Shown: positions 25,514-34,900 of the stretch, one piece after another
How the letters are laid out: each line of letters begins with the position of its first letter
How positions within the stretch are numbered: the first letter of the stretch is position 1
DNA from: Bradyrhizobium sp. MOS003
Lineage (GTDB): Bacteria > Pseudomonadota > Alphaproteobacteria > Rhizobiales > Xanthobacteraceae
NCBI RefSeq assembly: GCF_003020125.1
Contig: NZ_PYFW01000001.1
Span: forward strand, 558,001-622,000
DNA: 64,000 nt
Reading direction: 5' to 3'
Notes under the pieces: generated by a model
Told to the model about the DNA's origin: nothing
Seen by the model: only the letters and a program-made list of their open reading frames with translations
Database searches by the model: none
Program-made: the position numbers and the translations under genes

Positions 25514-26344
25514 TCACTGCTTCTTCTGTGGCGGCTTGCGCGGTGGGCGCGGTGCGGCGGCAGGCGTGGGCGTCCCGCTCATCTTGTTGGCGGCCTCGCT
25601 GACGTCGAGCAGCGAGCGACGGATGTCCTCGAGGTAGCCGGCCGATTTCTTCCTCATGGTGTCGGCAAGCTCGTGCAGCCCCTTTATCTTTTCGAACAGC
25701 TCGTCGGCCTTGCCGTCGACGAAGCCGGGCACCGCGCCTTCGATCTTCGTGACCGCCTTGTCGAAGCCCGCGAAGGCGCTGTCGACCTTGGCCATGACGG
25801 AGTCGATTTCGCCGCCCTTGCTCCGGAGGTCGGCGGTGTAGTCCTCGAACGTGCGCAGGCCTTCCTTGATCGCGGGGGAGTTGCTGACGATCGTGCGGTC
25901 GACGCTGTGCAGGGTGTCGACGATGGACTCGGCGTCGCTGAGGTCGGCGGTCAGCACGGGGACGCCGTCCGCGTCCAGCGGCACCGGCGGCGCGGAGGGC
26001 GCGCCCCCGATCAGCGAGATCGCGGCAACGCCGGTGAGGCCCTGGAACTCGATGCCCGCCACGGTGTCCTTGCGGATCGGCGCGGTGTTGTCGAGCATCA
26101 CCAGCGCCACGATCCTGCGCGGACTGTCCAGCTTGATCGACAGGATCTGGCCCGCGGGCACGCCGTCGAAATTGACCGGTCCGCCGCGCCGCAGCCCGGA
26201 GGCCGAGCCGCCCTCGAACACCACGCGCAACTGGCTGCGGCTTTGGATGGTGCGCCATTTCTGGACGCCGAGCACGCCGCCGAACGCCACGGCGATCACC
26301 GCCAGCGTCGCCGTTCCAATCACCAGATGACTCGCGCGTGCCAT
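25514..26344 (-). CDS. Orphan MCE/MlaD-family lipid-transport protein
   Basis: This 276-residue protein starts at ATG 26344. One N-terminal membrane anchor (LVIGTATLAVIAVAFGGVLG) is followed by an MCE domain (about 40-115) with the hallmarks VVFEGGSASGLRRGGPVNFD, GVPAGQI and FQGLTGVAAISLIGG. Then comes a long helical segment (about 140-250) that would form the coiled tube of MCE hexamers. The last 20 residues are Pro/Lys-rich. MCE proteins carry lipids between inner and outer membrane and normally sit beside a permease (MlaE) and ATPase (MlaF); neither is in the window, so it must work with a distant system. It converges on the autotransporter gene with 31 bases between stops. Confidence 0.88.
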   Translation of the reverse strand: MARASHLVIGTATLAVIAVAFGGVLGVQKWRTIQSRSQLRVVFEGGSASGLRRGGPVNFDGVPAGQILSIKLDSPRRIVALVMLDNTAPIRKDTVAGIEFQGLTGVAAISLIGGAPSAPPVPLDADGVPVLTADLSDAESIVDTLHSVDRTIVSNSPAIKEGLRTFEDYTADLRSKGGEIDSVMAKVDSAFAGFDKAVTKIEGAVPGFVDGKADELFEKIKGLHELADTMRKKSAGYLEDIRRSLLDVSEAANKMSGTPTPAAAPRPPRKPPQKKQ

Positions 26345-26439
26345 GCGGGAGGTTTTACGGCCAAAGCAGGGAAGTTGGAAGGAGCCCGGATGGGGCTTGG
26401 ACCGCAATATTAGGACGGGCGGGTTAACGACTTGTCCGA

Positions 26440-26458
26440 CTTCGCTCGAAAAGCGAAG
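26440..26458. repeat. Small hairpin in the leader of the MCE gene
   Basis: CTTCGCT and AGCGAAG form a 7-bp stem around a five-base loop, about 96 bases upstream of the MCE start and 84 bases after the end of the acyl-CoA synthetase gene. On the leftward strand it follows that synthetase gene, so it could mark its transcript end. There is no clear U-run. The rest of the 26345-26541 gap shows nothing else I can name. Confidence 0.35.
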
Positions 26459-26541
26459 GCGGCAGCGTAACCCGCCACTTCTTTCCTCCACTCAATCGGC
26501 GGATGACGCTGCGTCGATCCGCCCCGCGGCCCCTCGCGACA

Positions 26542-28761
26542 TCAGTGCCCTGACGCGCGCCTTGCCGCGGCATTGTTCAACACGATCAGGGCGTCGACGG
26601 CGACGCCCGTCCTGGTATTGATCAGGAACGGATTGATGTCGATCGATGCGATCCGGTCGCCGGCATCCGCGATCAGATTGGACAGGCCGACCAGCGCCTT
26701 CACCGCGGAGGCTTCGTGCAGGGCCGGCTTGCCGCGATAGCCGCGTAGCTTGATGCCGGCCTTGGTGCGGCCGATCAGGAGCCGCGCCTCGGCCTCGTCC
26801 AGCGGCGCACCGGCGAGCGCGACGTCTTTCATCAGCTCGATGTCGATGCCGCCGGTGCCGAACAGCACGACCGGCCCCATCTCGGCATCGAGCGAGGCAC
26901 CGACCACGAGTTCCAGCTCCGCCCTGACCTGCTGTGCGATCAGGATGCCGTCGAGCTTCGGCTTGCCTTTCAGCTTCGCGACCCGTGCGGTGATGTCGGC
27001 AAACGCCTTCTTCACCTCGGCGGTGCTGTGCAGGTTCAACACCACGCCGCCGATGTCGGACTTGTGCAGGATCTCGGCGCTGACCAATTTTGCCACGACC
27101 GGAAAGCCGATCCGCCTGGCGATCTTCACCGCCTCGGCCGCCGTCTGTGCGATCGCTTCCTTCGAGATCGGAATGCCGTAGGCCTTCAGCAGCTTCTTCG
27201 AAGCGACCTCGTCGAGCGCGGCACCGTTCGCTGACTTCAGCGCCTTTTCCAGCACGGCGCGCGCGGCAGGCTTCGAGCTCGAGCCGATATCGGGCACTTC
27301 CTTGCGCAGCTTGGCGTAGTCGAGCAGCGACTTGATTGCGGTCACCGCGCGGTCCATGCCCTGCATGACCGCGAGATGCGGCAGCGATTTGCGCAACGTC
27401 TTGGTGAACTCGGTGAAGCCGATCGACATCGCGCTGATATAGATCACGGGCTTACCGCCCTCGCGCGCCATCTCGTCGACGATGCGCAAATTGCGTTCGC
27501 GCAGCTCGTGCGGAGCCTTCGGCAGTTCGGCATCGACGATGACGATGTCGATATCGGGGTCGTCGATCATCAGCTTGATCGACTTCATATAGACCGAGGG
27601 ATCGACCACCGCGGCAAAGCCGGCGTCGAGCGGGTTGCCGACAATCGAGCCCGGTCCGAGCATCTTCGCCAGTTCGAAGCCGACATGCGGGCTCAGCGGC
27701 GCAAAGTTCAGGCCCTCGGCATAGAAGGCATCCAGCAGCATGCCGCGCTTGCCGCCCGACAGCGTGACGGCGGCGAGTCGGTCGCCCTTGGGCACGGCGG
27801 AATGAACGAAGCACTCGGTGGTCTCGATCAGCTCGTCGAGGCCGCCGACCCGGATCACCCCTTCGCGCGTTGCTACGGCGTCGAACGTCTCGATCGAGCC
27901 CGCGAGCGCGCCGGTGTGGGCCATCGCCGCGGCGCGGCCGCCTTCGGAGGCGCCGAGCTTAAGCGCGATCACGGGCTTGCTCGCGGCGCGCGCCGCCTTG
28001 CAGGCGTCACGAAACGCCTTGGTGTTGCGCACGCCCTCGAGATAGACGACGATCACCTTGATACTCGGATCCTCGGCGAAATAGCGCATCAGGTCCGGCG
28101 TCTCGAGTCCGGCCTCATTGCCTGATGTCACCATGTAGCCGACACCGACGCCGCGATCCTCCAGCGCCTGGCGGATCGCCATGACGATGGCGCCGGACTG
28201 CCCGGCGATCGCCACCGCACCTTGCTCCATGGTGACGATGCGGTCGTCGATGTTGGTGAAGAGCTTTTCGCCGGCACTCAGATTGCCGAGGCAGTTCGGG
28301 CCGGTGACGGCAAGTCCGGTCTCGCGTATCGCCGCTTGCAACTCGGCCGCGAGCTTCTGGCTTTCCTCGTCCTGCAACTCGCTGAAGCCAGAGGTGACGA
28401 TGGTGGCCGACCGTGCGCCGGCTGCCGCGGCGTCGCGGATCACCTGCACCGCAAAACGCGCCGGCACCAGCACCAGAACGTGGTCCGGCTTCTCCGGCAG
28501 GCTCGCGAAGTCCTTGTAGCAGGGCACGCCCCAGATGGCTTCCCGCTTGGCGTTGACCGGATAGAGGCCGCCCTCGTACCCGTACTTGATCAGATTATTC
28601 CAGATGCGTTCGGCATAATTGCCGGGCTTGTCGGTCGCGCCCACCAGCACGATGTTGTGCGGGTGCAGCATGGCGTGGATGCCCTTGACGATGTCTCCGG
28701 CGTCGGGCGCTGGAGACCATGGGCGCGGAGAAGCCGATGCGGCGGACACTTGAGCTTCCAT
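26542..28761 (-). CDS. ADP-forming acyl-CoA synthetase (NDP-forming acetate-CoA ligase family)
   Basis: This 739-residue cytoplasmic enzyme has the fused order of the ADP-forming synthetases. It starts with a CoA-binding Rossmann domain (about 30-165, MLHPHNIVLVGATDKPGNYA). Two succinyl-CoA-ligase-like domains follow, with phospho-histidine H282 in MAHTGALAGS. The C-terminal ATP-grasp domain (about 520-735) contains LHKSDIGGV, whose His is the second phospho-relay residue, and ends with DINPFLI. Such enzymes convert an acyl-CoA, ADP and phosphate to acid, ATP and CoA, or run in reverse. The acyl substrate is not evident. No acyltransferase domain is fused, unlike protein-acetylating Pat relatives. 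It is transcribed leftward and divergent from a glycosyltransferase gene. Confidence 0.9.
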   Translation of the reverse strand: MEAQVSAASASPRPWSPAPDAGDIVKGIHAMLHPHNIVLVGATDKPGNYAERIWNNLIKYGYEGGLYPVNAKREAIWGVPCYKDFASLPEKPDHVLVLVPARFAVQVIRDAAAAGARSATIVTSGFSELQDEESQKLAAELQAAIRETGLAVTGPNCLGNLSAGEKLFTNIDDRIVTMEQGAVAIAGQSGAIVMAIRQALEDRGVGVGYMVTSGNEAGLETPDLMRYFAEDPSIKVIVVYLEGVRNTKAFRDACKAARAASKPVIALKLGASEGGRAAAMAHTGALAGSIETFDAVATREGVIRVGGLDELIETTECFVHSAVPKGDRLAAVTLSGGKRGMLLDAFYAEGLNFAPLSPHVGFELAKMLGPGSIVGNPLDAGFAAVVDPSVYMKSIKLMIDDPDIDIVIVDAELPKAPHELRERNLRIVDEMAREGGKPVIYISAMSIGFTEFTKTLRKSLPHLAVMQGMDRAVTAIKSLLDYAKLRKEVPDIGSSSKPAARAVLEKALKSANGAALDEVASKKLLKAYGIPISKEAIAQTAAEAVKIARRIGFPVVAKLVSAEILHKSDIGGVVLNLHSTAEVKKAFADITARVAKLKGKPKLDGILIAQQVRAELELVVGASLDAEMGPVVLFGTGGIDIELMKDVALAGAPLDEAEARLLIGRTKAGIKLRGYRGKPALHEASAVKALVGLSNLIADAGDRIASIDINPFLINTRTGVAVDALIVLNNAAARRASGH

Positions 28762-28951
28762 GCGCTTCCTTCACTTCTTGTTCTTGTTGCAACGCGCCGT
28801 CGCGCGCCGGCTTCGGGGGCTGATCGTGGCCGCTCCATGCCGCGAGACGGAATGGGCAGGATGTGACGACAAGGCTAGCATCACGAGACTTTTGGCGAAA
28901 GTGCGAACGGTTCGGCAAGATGCTAGGAAACCGTGACCCTCATTCTCTCAA

Positions 28952-30607
28952 ATGGTCATCATGCCGCTGCTGTCCATCGTGGTGCCGACCCTCGATCGTC
29001 CCGACACGCTTCGCCACGCGCTCGCGACCATGGCGTGCCAGCCTGCGCATGCAGATTGCGAGTTCATCGTTCAAAACAATGGTGGCAATCCCGAGATCGC
29101 GAAGATGGTCGCAGATCTCCAGGACCAGCGCTTCAGGCACTTTGCCAGCGAGACTGTCCTGACCATGACCGACAATTGGGAGTCTGCGCTCGGCCACGCC
29201 TCAGGCGAGTACATCGCCTTTCTCGGCGACGACGACGGGTTGATGCCATATGCATGTGCCACGGCATCGGGGATGCTCGCCGGCCGAAACATCGATCTCC
29301 TGAGCTGGAGCGCCTACACCTATCACTGGCCGGGCTACTACCATCCGGCCTTCCGCAACCGGCTGCTTGCCGAGATCGACCTGACCTCGTCGGCGCAGCG
29401 AGTGTCGTCGCGGGGCGAACTGGCGCGCGTCTTCGGGTTCCAGGCGCATTATTCGCATCTGCCGATGATCTACAATTCGTTCGTCCGCCGTAGCGTCATC
29501 GATCGAATGCGTGCGATCGGTGGCCGCTATTTCATCGGCCTGTCGCCAGACGTGGCATCCGGCATCGCCAATGCTGCGCTCACCGACAGTTTCGTCCGAC
29601 TGTCGCGGCCTCTGAGCATGGCCGGATTCTCGCAGCATAGCACCGGTCACGCGCTGTTCTTCGAGACCACTGACCTGCTCGAGACGCCGCGCGGGTCGCG
29701 CGATTTCGGGCCCATCGACGACGAGCCCCAACTCCCCGATCTCAACGCTCTCCAGCTCTTCGTTGCGAAGGACATGCTTGTCCTCAAACGCCTGTTGCTG
29801 GCGAATGACGATGATGTGCGGCTCGACTTCAAGGCGCTGGCACAGGCGCTCGCGACCGACATCAACCATCGGCCGCCGCTGTATCATCGAACCGTGCAGA
29901 CCATCGGCGAACTCGCTCGCACGCATGGGTTCGACGTCGCCGACATCATCATTCCTGCCTGCCTTGCGGATCGGCCGCCGCCCGGGAAGGGTGTTTCCGT
30001 CATCGGGCAGAACCGCGTGCTTTACGAGCTGGATGGTTCGGCGCTCGGGCTCAATTCGATCGCGGATGCAGTGCGTGTGATCGCGCAGTTCGTTCCGGAT
30101 CAAGGACCGCTCGATCCGACGGCGCTGGACGCTCCCGTGTCCGCGCCGGTTCTCGGCGCAAAGGAACTCGAATTCGTACATGGCGGAACTGGCGTCGCGG
30201 CGCTGGTCGAGGGGTGGAGCGAGCCGGAGCAATGGGGTACCTGGTCCATCGCCAGGAAATGCGTGCTCCGCTTCGAAGTCCACCCGATTCCGTCACGACC
30301 GGTCGAACTCGTGCTGGCGTGCCGGGCCTTCGTGTCCGACAGCAATCCGCAATTGCGAGCGGCGTGCCGTGTCGGCAACGGAGCGCCGCAGCAATTGGCA
30401 TTTTCGAGAGGGGCGTTCGCGGGTTTGCGCAGGTTGCTGCTCGACCCGGCCGCGATTGCCGCCGACGGGACTTTGACGATCAGCCTCTCGCTATCCGATC
30501 CGCGCTCGCCCGCGGATCTCGGACTGAGCTCCGACGCGCGCCCCCTCGGCATCGGTCTCGAACGGATCTGGCTCGATCACGATGTCAGCGCGACACGAGG
30601 CCGGTGA
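28952..30607 (+). CDS. Family 2 glycosyltransferase with C-terminal beta-sandwich domain
   Basis: This 551-residue protein has an N-terminal GT-A domain (about 1-240). It opens LLSIVVPTLDRPDTLRHALA, has the nucleotide/metal motif FLGDDDG at about residue 92, and lacks membrane spans. A middle helical region (about 250-400) follows, then a C-terminal domain (about 410-545) opening VEGWSEPEQWGTWSIARKC. This looks like the carbohydrate-associated beta-sandwich (GWS.PE.WG) found behind several bacterial glycosyltransferases. It probably transfers a sugar in surface polysaccharide or glycan assembly. It starts at ATG 28952 or 28961; neither has a strong binding site. Its 3' end is only 11 bases from that of the convergent glycosyltransferase gene. 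Confidence 0.85.
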   Translation: MVIMPLLSIVVPTLDRPDTLRHALATMACQPAHADCEFIVQNNGGNPEIAKMVADLQDQRFRHFASETVLTMTDNWESALGHASGEYIAFLGDDDGLMPYACATASGMLAGRNIDLLSWSAYTYHWPGYYHPAFRNRLLAEIDLTSSAQRVSSRGELARVFGFQAHYSHLPMIYNSFVRRSVIDRMRAIGGRYFIGLSPDVASGIANAALTDSFVRLSRPLSMAGFSQHSTGHALFFETTDLLETPRGSRDFGPIDDEPQLPDLNALQLFVAKDMLVLKRLLLANDDDVRLDFKALAQALATDINHRPPLYHRTVQTIGELARTHGFDVADIIIPACLADRPPPGKGVSVIGQNRVLYELDGSALGLNSIADAVRVIAQFVPDQGPLDPTALDAPVSAPVLGAKELEFVHGGTGVAALVEGWSEPEQWGTWSIARKCVLRFEVHPIPSRPVELVLACRAFVSDSNPQLRAACRVGNGAPQQLAFSRGAFAGLRRLLLDPAAIAADGTLTISLSLSDPRSPADLGLSSDARPLGIGLERIWLDHDVSATRGR

Positions 30608-30618
30608 TCGCCGCCTGC

Positions 30619-31377
30619 TCAGTACCGGAGCAGGCTCAGCTTGTGGGCGTAGTGAAAGACGACTTGTCTCGCGAGATAGGGGGCGATGGCGCGGCGGATC
30701 TGCATTTGCGTCGGGTTGAAGCCGAGCGCGCGGCGACGCAAGATGCCCATCTCCCGGACGCCAATCGCGTAGGTCGATGCCGTCTTCTGAGCATCATGGA
30801 TTCGAAAGCAGGCGAGGAATCGCGGCAAGCGCACGAATTTGAAACCCGCTTCTTGCGCCCGCAGGATGAAGTCCCAGTCCATCGCGTAGTGGAAGCTCTC
30901 GTCGATTGGACCGATCCTGTCCCACACGCGCTTGCGCCAGAACATCGTCTCCTGAGGAATATAATCGGCATATTGCAGCGCGCGTCCGTCATGGGGCGGC
31001 AGCACGGCGCGGCCGACCTCGAGCCCTTCGCGATCGATGAAGACGCGGTGGCCATAGACGATGTCGACATGCGGATGCGACGTGAAGTAGTCGGCGACGT
31101 AGGCCAGCGTCCCCGGCAGCAGCATGTCGTCGCTGTTGAGATAGGCCATGATGTCGCTGTCGATGCCGGCGAAGCCCAGATTGATGGCGTGTGACTGCCC
31201 ATGGTCAGGCTCGCTCGTCCAGCTGATGCTCTCGCCGCAGTTCTTCAGGAGATCGGCCGTGCCGTCGATCGAGGCGCCGTCCTGCACGTGGTAATACAGG
31301 TTCGGATAGTTCTGGCTCACGATGCTGTCGATCGTGACGCCGAGATATTGCGACTGGTTGTAGCTCGGCGTGACCAT
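30619..31377 (-). CDS. Family 2 glycosyltransferase, surviving open frame of an interrupted gene
   Basis: The open frame from ATG 31377 gives 252 residues: VTPSYNQSQYLGVTIDSIVS, DGASIDGT, SEPDHGQSHAINLGF, then LNSDDMLLPGTL with the DxD-like SDD, and DWDFILRAQEAGF. This is a normal GT-A catalytic domain of the type acting in surface glycan synthesis. However, the first beta strand is cut: the frame upstream reads ENAPRIA directly before the ATG, as expected for a longer protein, and continues to a TAA at 31399-31401. Beyond that stop the same frame encodes a coiled-coil segment that usually precedes this kind of transferase (see 31399-31611). The ATG lacks a clear ribosome binding site. Function may therefore be lost or reduced. 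Confidence 0.8.
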   Translation of the reverse strand: MVTPSYNQSQYLGVTIDSIVSQNYPNLYYHVQDGASIDGTADLLKNCGESISWTSEPDHGQSHAINLGFAGIDSDIMAYLNSDDMLLPGTLAYVADYFTSHPHVDIVYGHRVFIDREGLEVGRAVLPPHDGRALQYADYIPQETMFWRKRVWDRIGPIDESFHYAMDWDFILRAQEAGFKFVRLPRFLACFRIHDAQKTASTYAIGVREMGILRRRALGFNPTQMQIRRAIAPYLARQVVFHYAHKLSLLRY

Positions 31378-31398
31378 CGCGATCCGCGGTGCGTTCTC

Positions 31399-31611
31399 TT
31401 AGATCGAGGGTACCGGCGGGAAAGCCGTCAGGTTGAGCAGGCGCGGTGGGTATTGCTCGAAGGTCCACATCGGCGGACGGCGCCAGAGGCTCCGGAGCGA
31501 AGATCGCCGTTGCCCGGCCGCAACGAGATACTGATTCCTTTCCAGGAGCGCGACGCGATTTTCGAGCTGCTCCAACCGCTGTTCGAGGCGCTGCCTGAAC
31601 TCGTCGTCCAT
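31399..31611 (-). pseudogene. N-terminal coiled-coil fragment of the same glycosyltransferase, ended by an in-frame TAA
   Basis: ATG 31611 opens a 70-residue frame starting MDDEFRQRLEQRLEQLENRV, a heptad coiled coil, followed by RPPMWTFEQYPPRLL and ending PPVPSI at TAA 31399-31401. The glycosyltransferase frame continues in phase right after the stop. A YPPR segment and proline-rich linker just before the VTPSYNQ strand is the usual arrangement in this kind of transferase. One base change (for example CAA, GAA or AAA to TAA) explains the break. It is either a recent nonsense mutation, a sequencing error, or a read-through site. Confidence 0.7.
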
Positions 31612-31773
31612 TTAACGGTCTTTCACAAAATCACAACGTATAAATCAATGGGCCATTCTTACAGGTCTCCGGCCGGCAGCGCCAGTTCAAGCGCCCGTTG
31701 ACGCGATGCTCCCAGCAGGTCCGGCGTGATTTGGGAATGCTCGATCGATCCGTAACAGGCGGATTGCGAACGG

Positions 31774-32343
31774 CTATTCACGCGTCTCGATCGAGGTGGC
31801 ATGCAGGACGTAACGCTCCGGACCGGGCGTGACGGCGTCGAATGGCCAGCACGTCGCGAGCACGAGCTCCACGCCCTGCGCCGCGGGATCGATGCCCGAG
31901 GCGTCGTCACGGACGACGGCCGAATAGTCCGCCCGGTAGCGGAAATGTTTGCCGTCGCGGCGTGTGATCTCAATGACGTCTCCGACGGATACACTCTGCA
32001 AGAAGCGGAAATGTGTGTCACGGTGCGCCGCATATACGGCAACCCCGCGCTCGCCTGCGTCAACCGTTTGGGGGATATGGCCGGGCCCGAAGGCGAGCGC
32101 CTGTCCGCTCGTGCCTTCCAGAACGATGGCGCTGGCGCCGATCCGCTTCACCTCGATCCGCGCAACCGGCCAGGTGTCGACCCATGACCACGGCTTGATC
32201 ACTTCGCCCGTCGCGACGCTTCTGTCGAAGGCGCGCTCCAGCAGCATCTGCGCCAGCCACGCCTTGGCATGGATGCAGGCGCCGTCGCCAAACAGGATGA
32301 GGCCCATCAAGGCGAGAGTCAGGGGCAATAAGAGGCGGGGCAT
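31774..32343 (-). CDS. Class GN (Gram-negative) sortase
   Basis: This 189-residue membrane-anchored transpeptidase has an N-terminal hydrophobic segment (LLLPLTLALMGLILFG). The catalytic domain contains H107 (YAAHRDTHF), C165 (VLATCWPF) and R177 (GPERYVL), the full sortase triad. IKPWSWVDTWPVARIEV is typical of the proteobacterial class GN enzymes. It is encoded 109 bases after its apparent only substrate gene, which ends in an LPKTA sorting signal, the fixed pairing known for this class. It should cleave the signal at the Thr and pass the target to an unknown envelope acceptor. The nature of that acceptor in Gram-negative bacteria is not established. Confidence 0.93.
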   Translation of the reverse strand: MPRLLLPLTLALMGLILFGDGACIHAKAWLAQMLLERAFDRSVATGEVIKPWSWVDTWPVARIEVKRIGASAIVLEGTSGQALAFGPGHIPQTVDAGERGVAVYAAHRDTHFRFLQSVSVGDVIEITRRDGKHFRYRADYSAVVRDDASGIDPAAQGVELVLATCWPFDAVTPGPERYVLHATSIETRE

Positions 32344-32452
32344 GGCATGGACTTCGGCTCGCTCGCCGCGGGTACGAAAAAGGCGCGCGCGGCCGTTGGT
32401 ATGGGACGGGCAGCCGCGCGCGCTAACAGAGGAGCTCGGGGAGGCTCCTCTC

Positions 32453-34714
32453 TCAAGCGGCGTCGGTGAGCAAGAGCCGACGCCGGTTGAACACGAAAAG
32501 CGTTGAGGCGAGCACGAGCAGGATCAGGCCTGCGATCATCTTCAACTCGGCTGAGGTTGCCGTCTTGGGCAGACGGATCGCATCAGGCGCTGCGGGTGCC
32601 GGACGCCGCGCCGCCGGTGAGCTGCCCGCATCAGCATGGCGTTCACGCGACTGCGCCGGGATCTGCGGCCGTTCGCCGAACACTTTCTCGAAGTCCCAGC
32701 CGGCGGGCAGGTTGATCGGCAATTCGCTGAGCTTGAGCGGCGCGCCTTCGGGCCGGCTCGGCGCCTTGTCGACGGCGACAAGGCTGGTCAGGCGCGTGAC
32801 GATCTGATGGTCGAGCGCCAGCGCCAGGATCGCCTTGTCGGCCTCCTCGGGCGCGAGCTCCCGCATCGCGCGCGCCACTTCGGCGTCACCGATCTTGCGC
32901 TTGGCCCAGAGTTTCGACAGGCCGTTGCCTTCGGCGGCATTTTGCAGCGGCAGCGTCACCGACCATGGACGATCACCGACGCGCCCTTTAATTTCGAGCG
33001 AGCCTGCGAGCTTGTCGAGCCTTGCCGCCAGCACCAGCGGCTCGTCGCGATAGACGTCGGGGATGATCGCCGGGGTGACGTCGGCCTTGGCTTCGGAGAA
33101 TTTCGCGGTGAGGCCGGTCACGGCCGGATTTTCGAGCTTGGCGAACAAGCCGCGCATGCGCTCCTCCACCTGCTCGACGGATCCGATATGGGTGAAGGCG
33201 CCCCGGCCGAGCTCGGCGGCGCGAGTCATCAGATAGGTGTTGGGCGCCGACCCGATGCCGACCATGAAGACACGCGAGCGGCCGCGCATCGCCGCGATGG
33301 CTTCGAACAATTGCTGCTCGTTGCCGATTGCGCCGTCGGTCAGGAAGACGACCTGGCGAACCATGCCGGTGTCGCCGAGCTTGTCGGCCAGCGCGGCGCG
33401 CATGGCCGGCACCATCTCGGTGCCGCCGCGTGCCTGCAACGCGCTCACGAACGAGGTCGCCTCGCCGACATGGGCAGCGTCTGCCGGGACTGAGGTGGGA
33501 AACAGCAGGTCCATGGTATCGTCGAAACGGATGACGTTGAAGCGGTCGGTCGGCTGAAGTCGAGACAGAGCGTAAGCGAGGCTCGCCTTGGCCTGGACGA
33601 TCGACGTGCCGCCCATCGAGCCCGAATTGTCGATCACGAACACGACCTCACGCGGCAGCGGCTTTTGGGCCGTCTGCTCGGCGCTGGGCGGAGTAACGAA
33701 GGCGAGCAGATAGTCGGCATCGCCGATATGTTCGCGGAACAGGCCGACCGACGGCGCCTTCTCGGCGGCGGGCTTCCAGGTCAGCTCGAAGTCGCGGTCC
33801 GCCGGCACGGCGCCATCGGCGAGCGTGACGACACGCGCCATGTTGTCCGGGCTCTCGATCTTGACGTTATGGTGGTGACTCCTGACCTCGCCGAGCGCGA
33901 AGCCGGCCTTCAGGCGCACCGTGATGCTGGTCGGATTGACCGGTGCATTCCTGGCGGGATCCAGCACAGGCGGCGAGATGCGGTCACGGTCCGGCACGGG
34001 ATCCGAGGTCGCCGCGCCCCAGCCCGATCCGTCCTTGCGGAAGTCGACGCTCTGGACGATCGGCGCCGGATTGTAGCGCGGTGCGACCACCAGCGGCAGG
34101 CGCAGTGAATATTCGTTGCCGGATTGATGCACTGGCTCCTGATATTCGATCTGCACCAGCACGGTCTCGCCGGGGCCGATATTGGCGACCGAATTGGTGA
34201 AGATGTTCGGCCGTTCCTGCTCGGTGAGTGCCGCCTTCTGGCCGGCGCGGCGTGCCTCTTCGTAGATCACGCGGGCCTGCTGCCGTTCCTTGATATCACC
34301 GACGATGGCGCGACCGCCGACCACCATCTTCAGCGTGTCGACGGCGCCGCCGGTTGCGAGCGGATAGACATAGGTTGCCTCGACCCAATCCTTGGTCGGG
34401 TTACGGAAGATCTGGGTGACGCGCGCGCGCAGCGTCGGGCCGGAGACCGTGACGTCGATGTCAGTGCCGAGGCGGATCGCCTCTGTAGTAGCGCCATCCT
34501 CCTTCAGAAGCAGGGAGCCGGACTTGGCGTCGCCGGGCTGAAGCAGGCTCGCCTGCTCGATCGTTGCCGACCAACTGGTGCCGAAACTGACGAGCAGGGC
34601 CACGAAGGCCATCAGCATCACCGCGACGCCTTGCGCCAGAAGAAACAACCCGAGCTTGATCAGCGCCTTCAACATGGGGTGCTCTTCGTTGTCGGCCGTG
34701 TCGTAGGTGTCCAT
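32453..34714 (-). CDS. Sortase target protein with VIT and VWA domains and LPKTA sorting signal
   Basis: This 753-residue envelope protein starts at ATG 34714 behind GGGAG; a frame extension to 34795 has no binding site. One N-terminal membrane segment (about 20-45) precedes a VIT domain (about 60-190; YVYPLATGGAVDTLKM, ERQQARVIYEEARR). The VWA domain follows with the MIDAS motif DNSGSMG at about 360-366 and FLTDGAIGNE. The C-terminus is a sorting signal: LPKTA at about 713-717, a hydrophobic stretch (MIAGLILLVLASTLFVF) and NRRRLLL. This matches the marine proteobacterial sortase target family. VWA domains bind proteins through a metal ion, so an adhesive or scaffolding surface role is likely. 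It forms an operon with the class GN sortase and is divergent from an XRE regulator gene. Confidence 0.93.
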   Translation of the reverse strand: MDTYDTADNEEHPMLKALIKLGLFLLAQGVAVMLMAFVALLVSFGTSWSATIEQASLLQPGDAKSGSLLLKEDGATTEAIRLGTDIDVTVSGPTLRARVTQIFRNPTKDWVEATYVYPLATGGAVDTLKMVVGGRAIVGDIKERQQARVIYEEARRAGQKAALTEQERPNIFTNSVANIGPGETVLVQIEYQEPVHQSGNEYSLRLPLVVAPRYNPAPIVQSVDFRKDGSGWGAATSDPVPDRDRISPPVLDPARNAPVNPTSITVRLKAGFALGEVRSHHHNVKIESPDNMARVVTLADGAVPADRDFELTWKPAAEKAPSVGLFREHIGDADYLLAFVTPPSAEQTAQKPLPREVVFVIDNSGSMGGTSIVQAKASLAYALSRLQPTDRFNVIRFDDTMDLLFPTSVPADAAHVGEATSFVSALQARGGTEMVPAMRAALADKLGDTGMVRQVVFLTDGAIGNEQQLFEAIAAMRGRSRVFMVGIGSAPNTYLMTRAAELGRGAFTHIGSVEQVEERMRGLFAKLENPAVTGLTAKFSEAKADVTPAIIPDVYRDEPLVLAARLDKLAGSLEIKGRVGDRPWSVTLPLQNAAEGNGLSKLWAKRKIGDAEVARAMRELAPEEADKAILALALDHQIVTRLTSLVAVDKAPSRPEGAPLKLSELPINLPAGWDFEKVFGERPQIPAQSRERHADAGSSPAARRPAPAAPDAIRLPKTATSAELKMIAGLILLVLASTLFVFNRRRLLLTDAA

Positions 34715-34803
34715 TGGTCTGCTCCCGGAGGGACGTTTGCTGGCTTTGAGCATTCGCCGGGAGGGCCCGATTTCGCGAGCAGAATGATCGGTCATGTTCC
34801 GCC

Positions 34804-34825
34804 GCGGCCGGCCCGGGCCGGCCGC
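34804..34825. promoter_or_regulatory. 22-bp perfect palindrome between the sortase-target gene and the XRE regulator
   Basis: Every base from 34804 to 34814 pairs with its mirror from 34825 to 34815; the core is GGCCGGCCCGGGCCGGCC. It is 89 bases before the target-protein start and 75 bases before the regulator start, in a 186-base divergent region. A two-fold site midway between a regulator and its neighbour is the classic place for an operator. Chance in GC-rich DNA is possible, so the role is a proposal. Confidence 0.5.
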
Positions 34826-34900
34826 CGTGGGACGCTCATGTGCGGTTTTGTGCTGCTTTGTCCGCCCTGCTACAGTGGCCGTGCTGGAGCAGGGCTAGCG

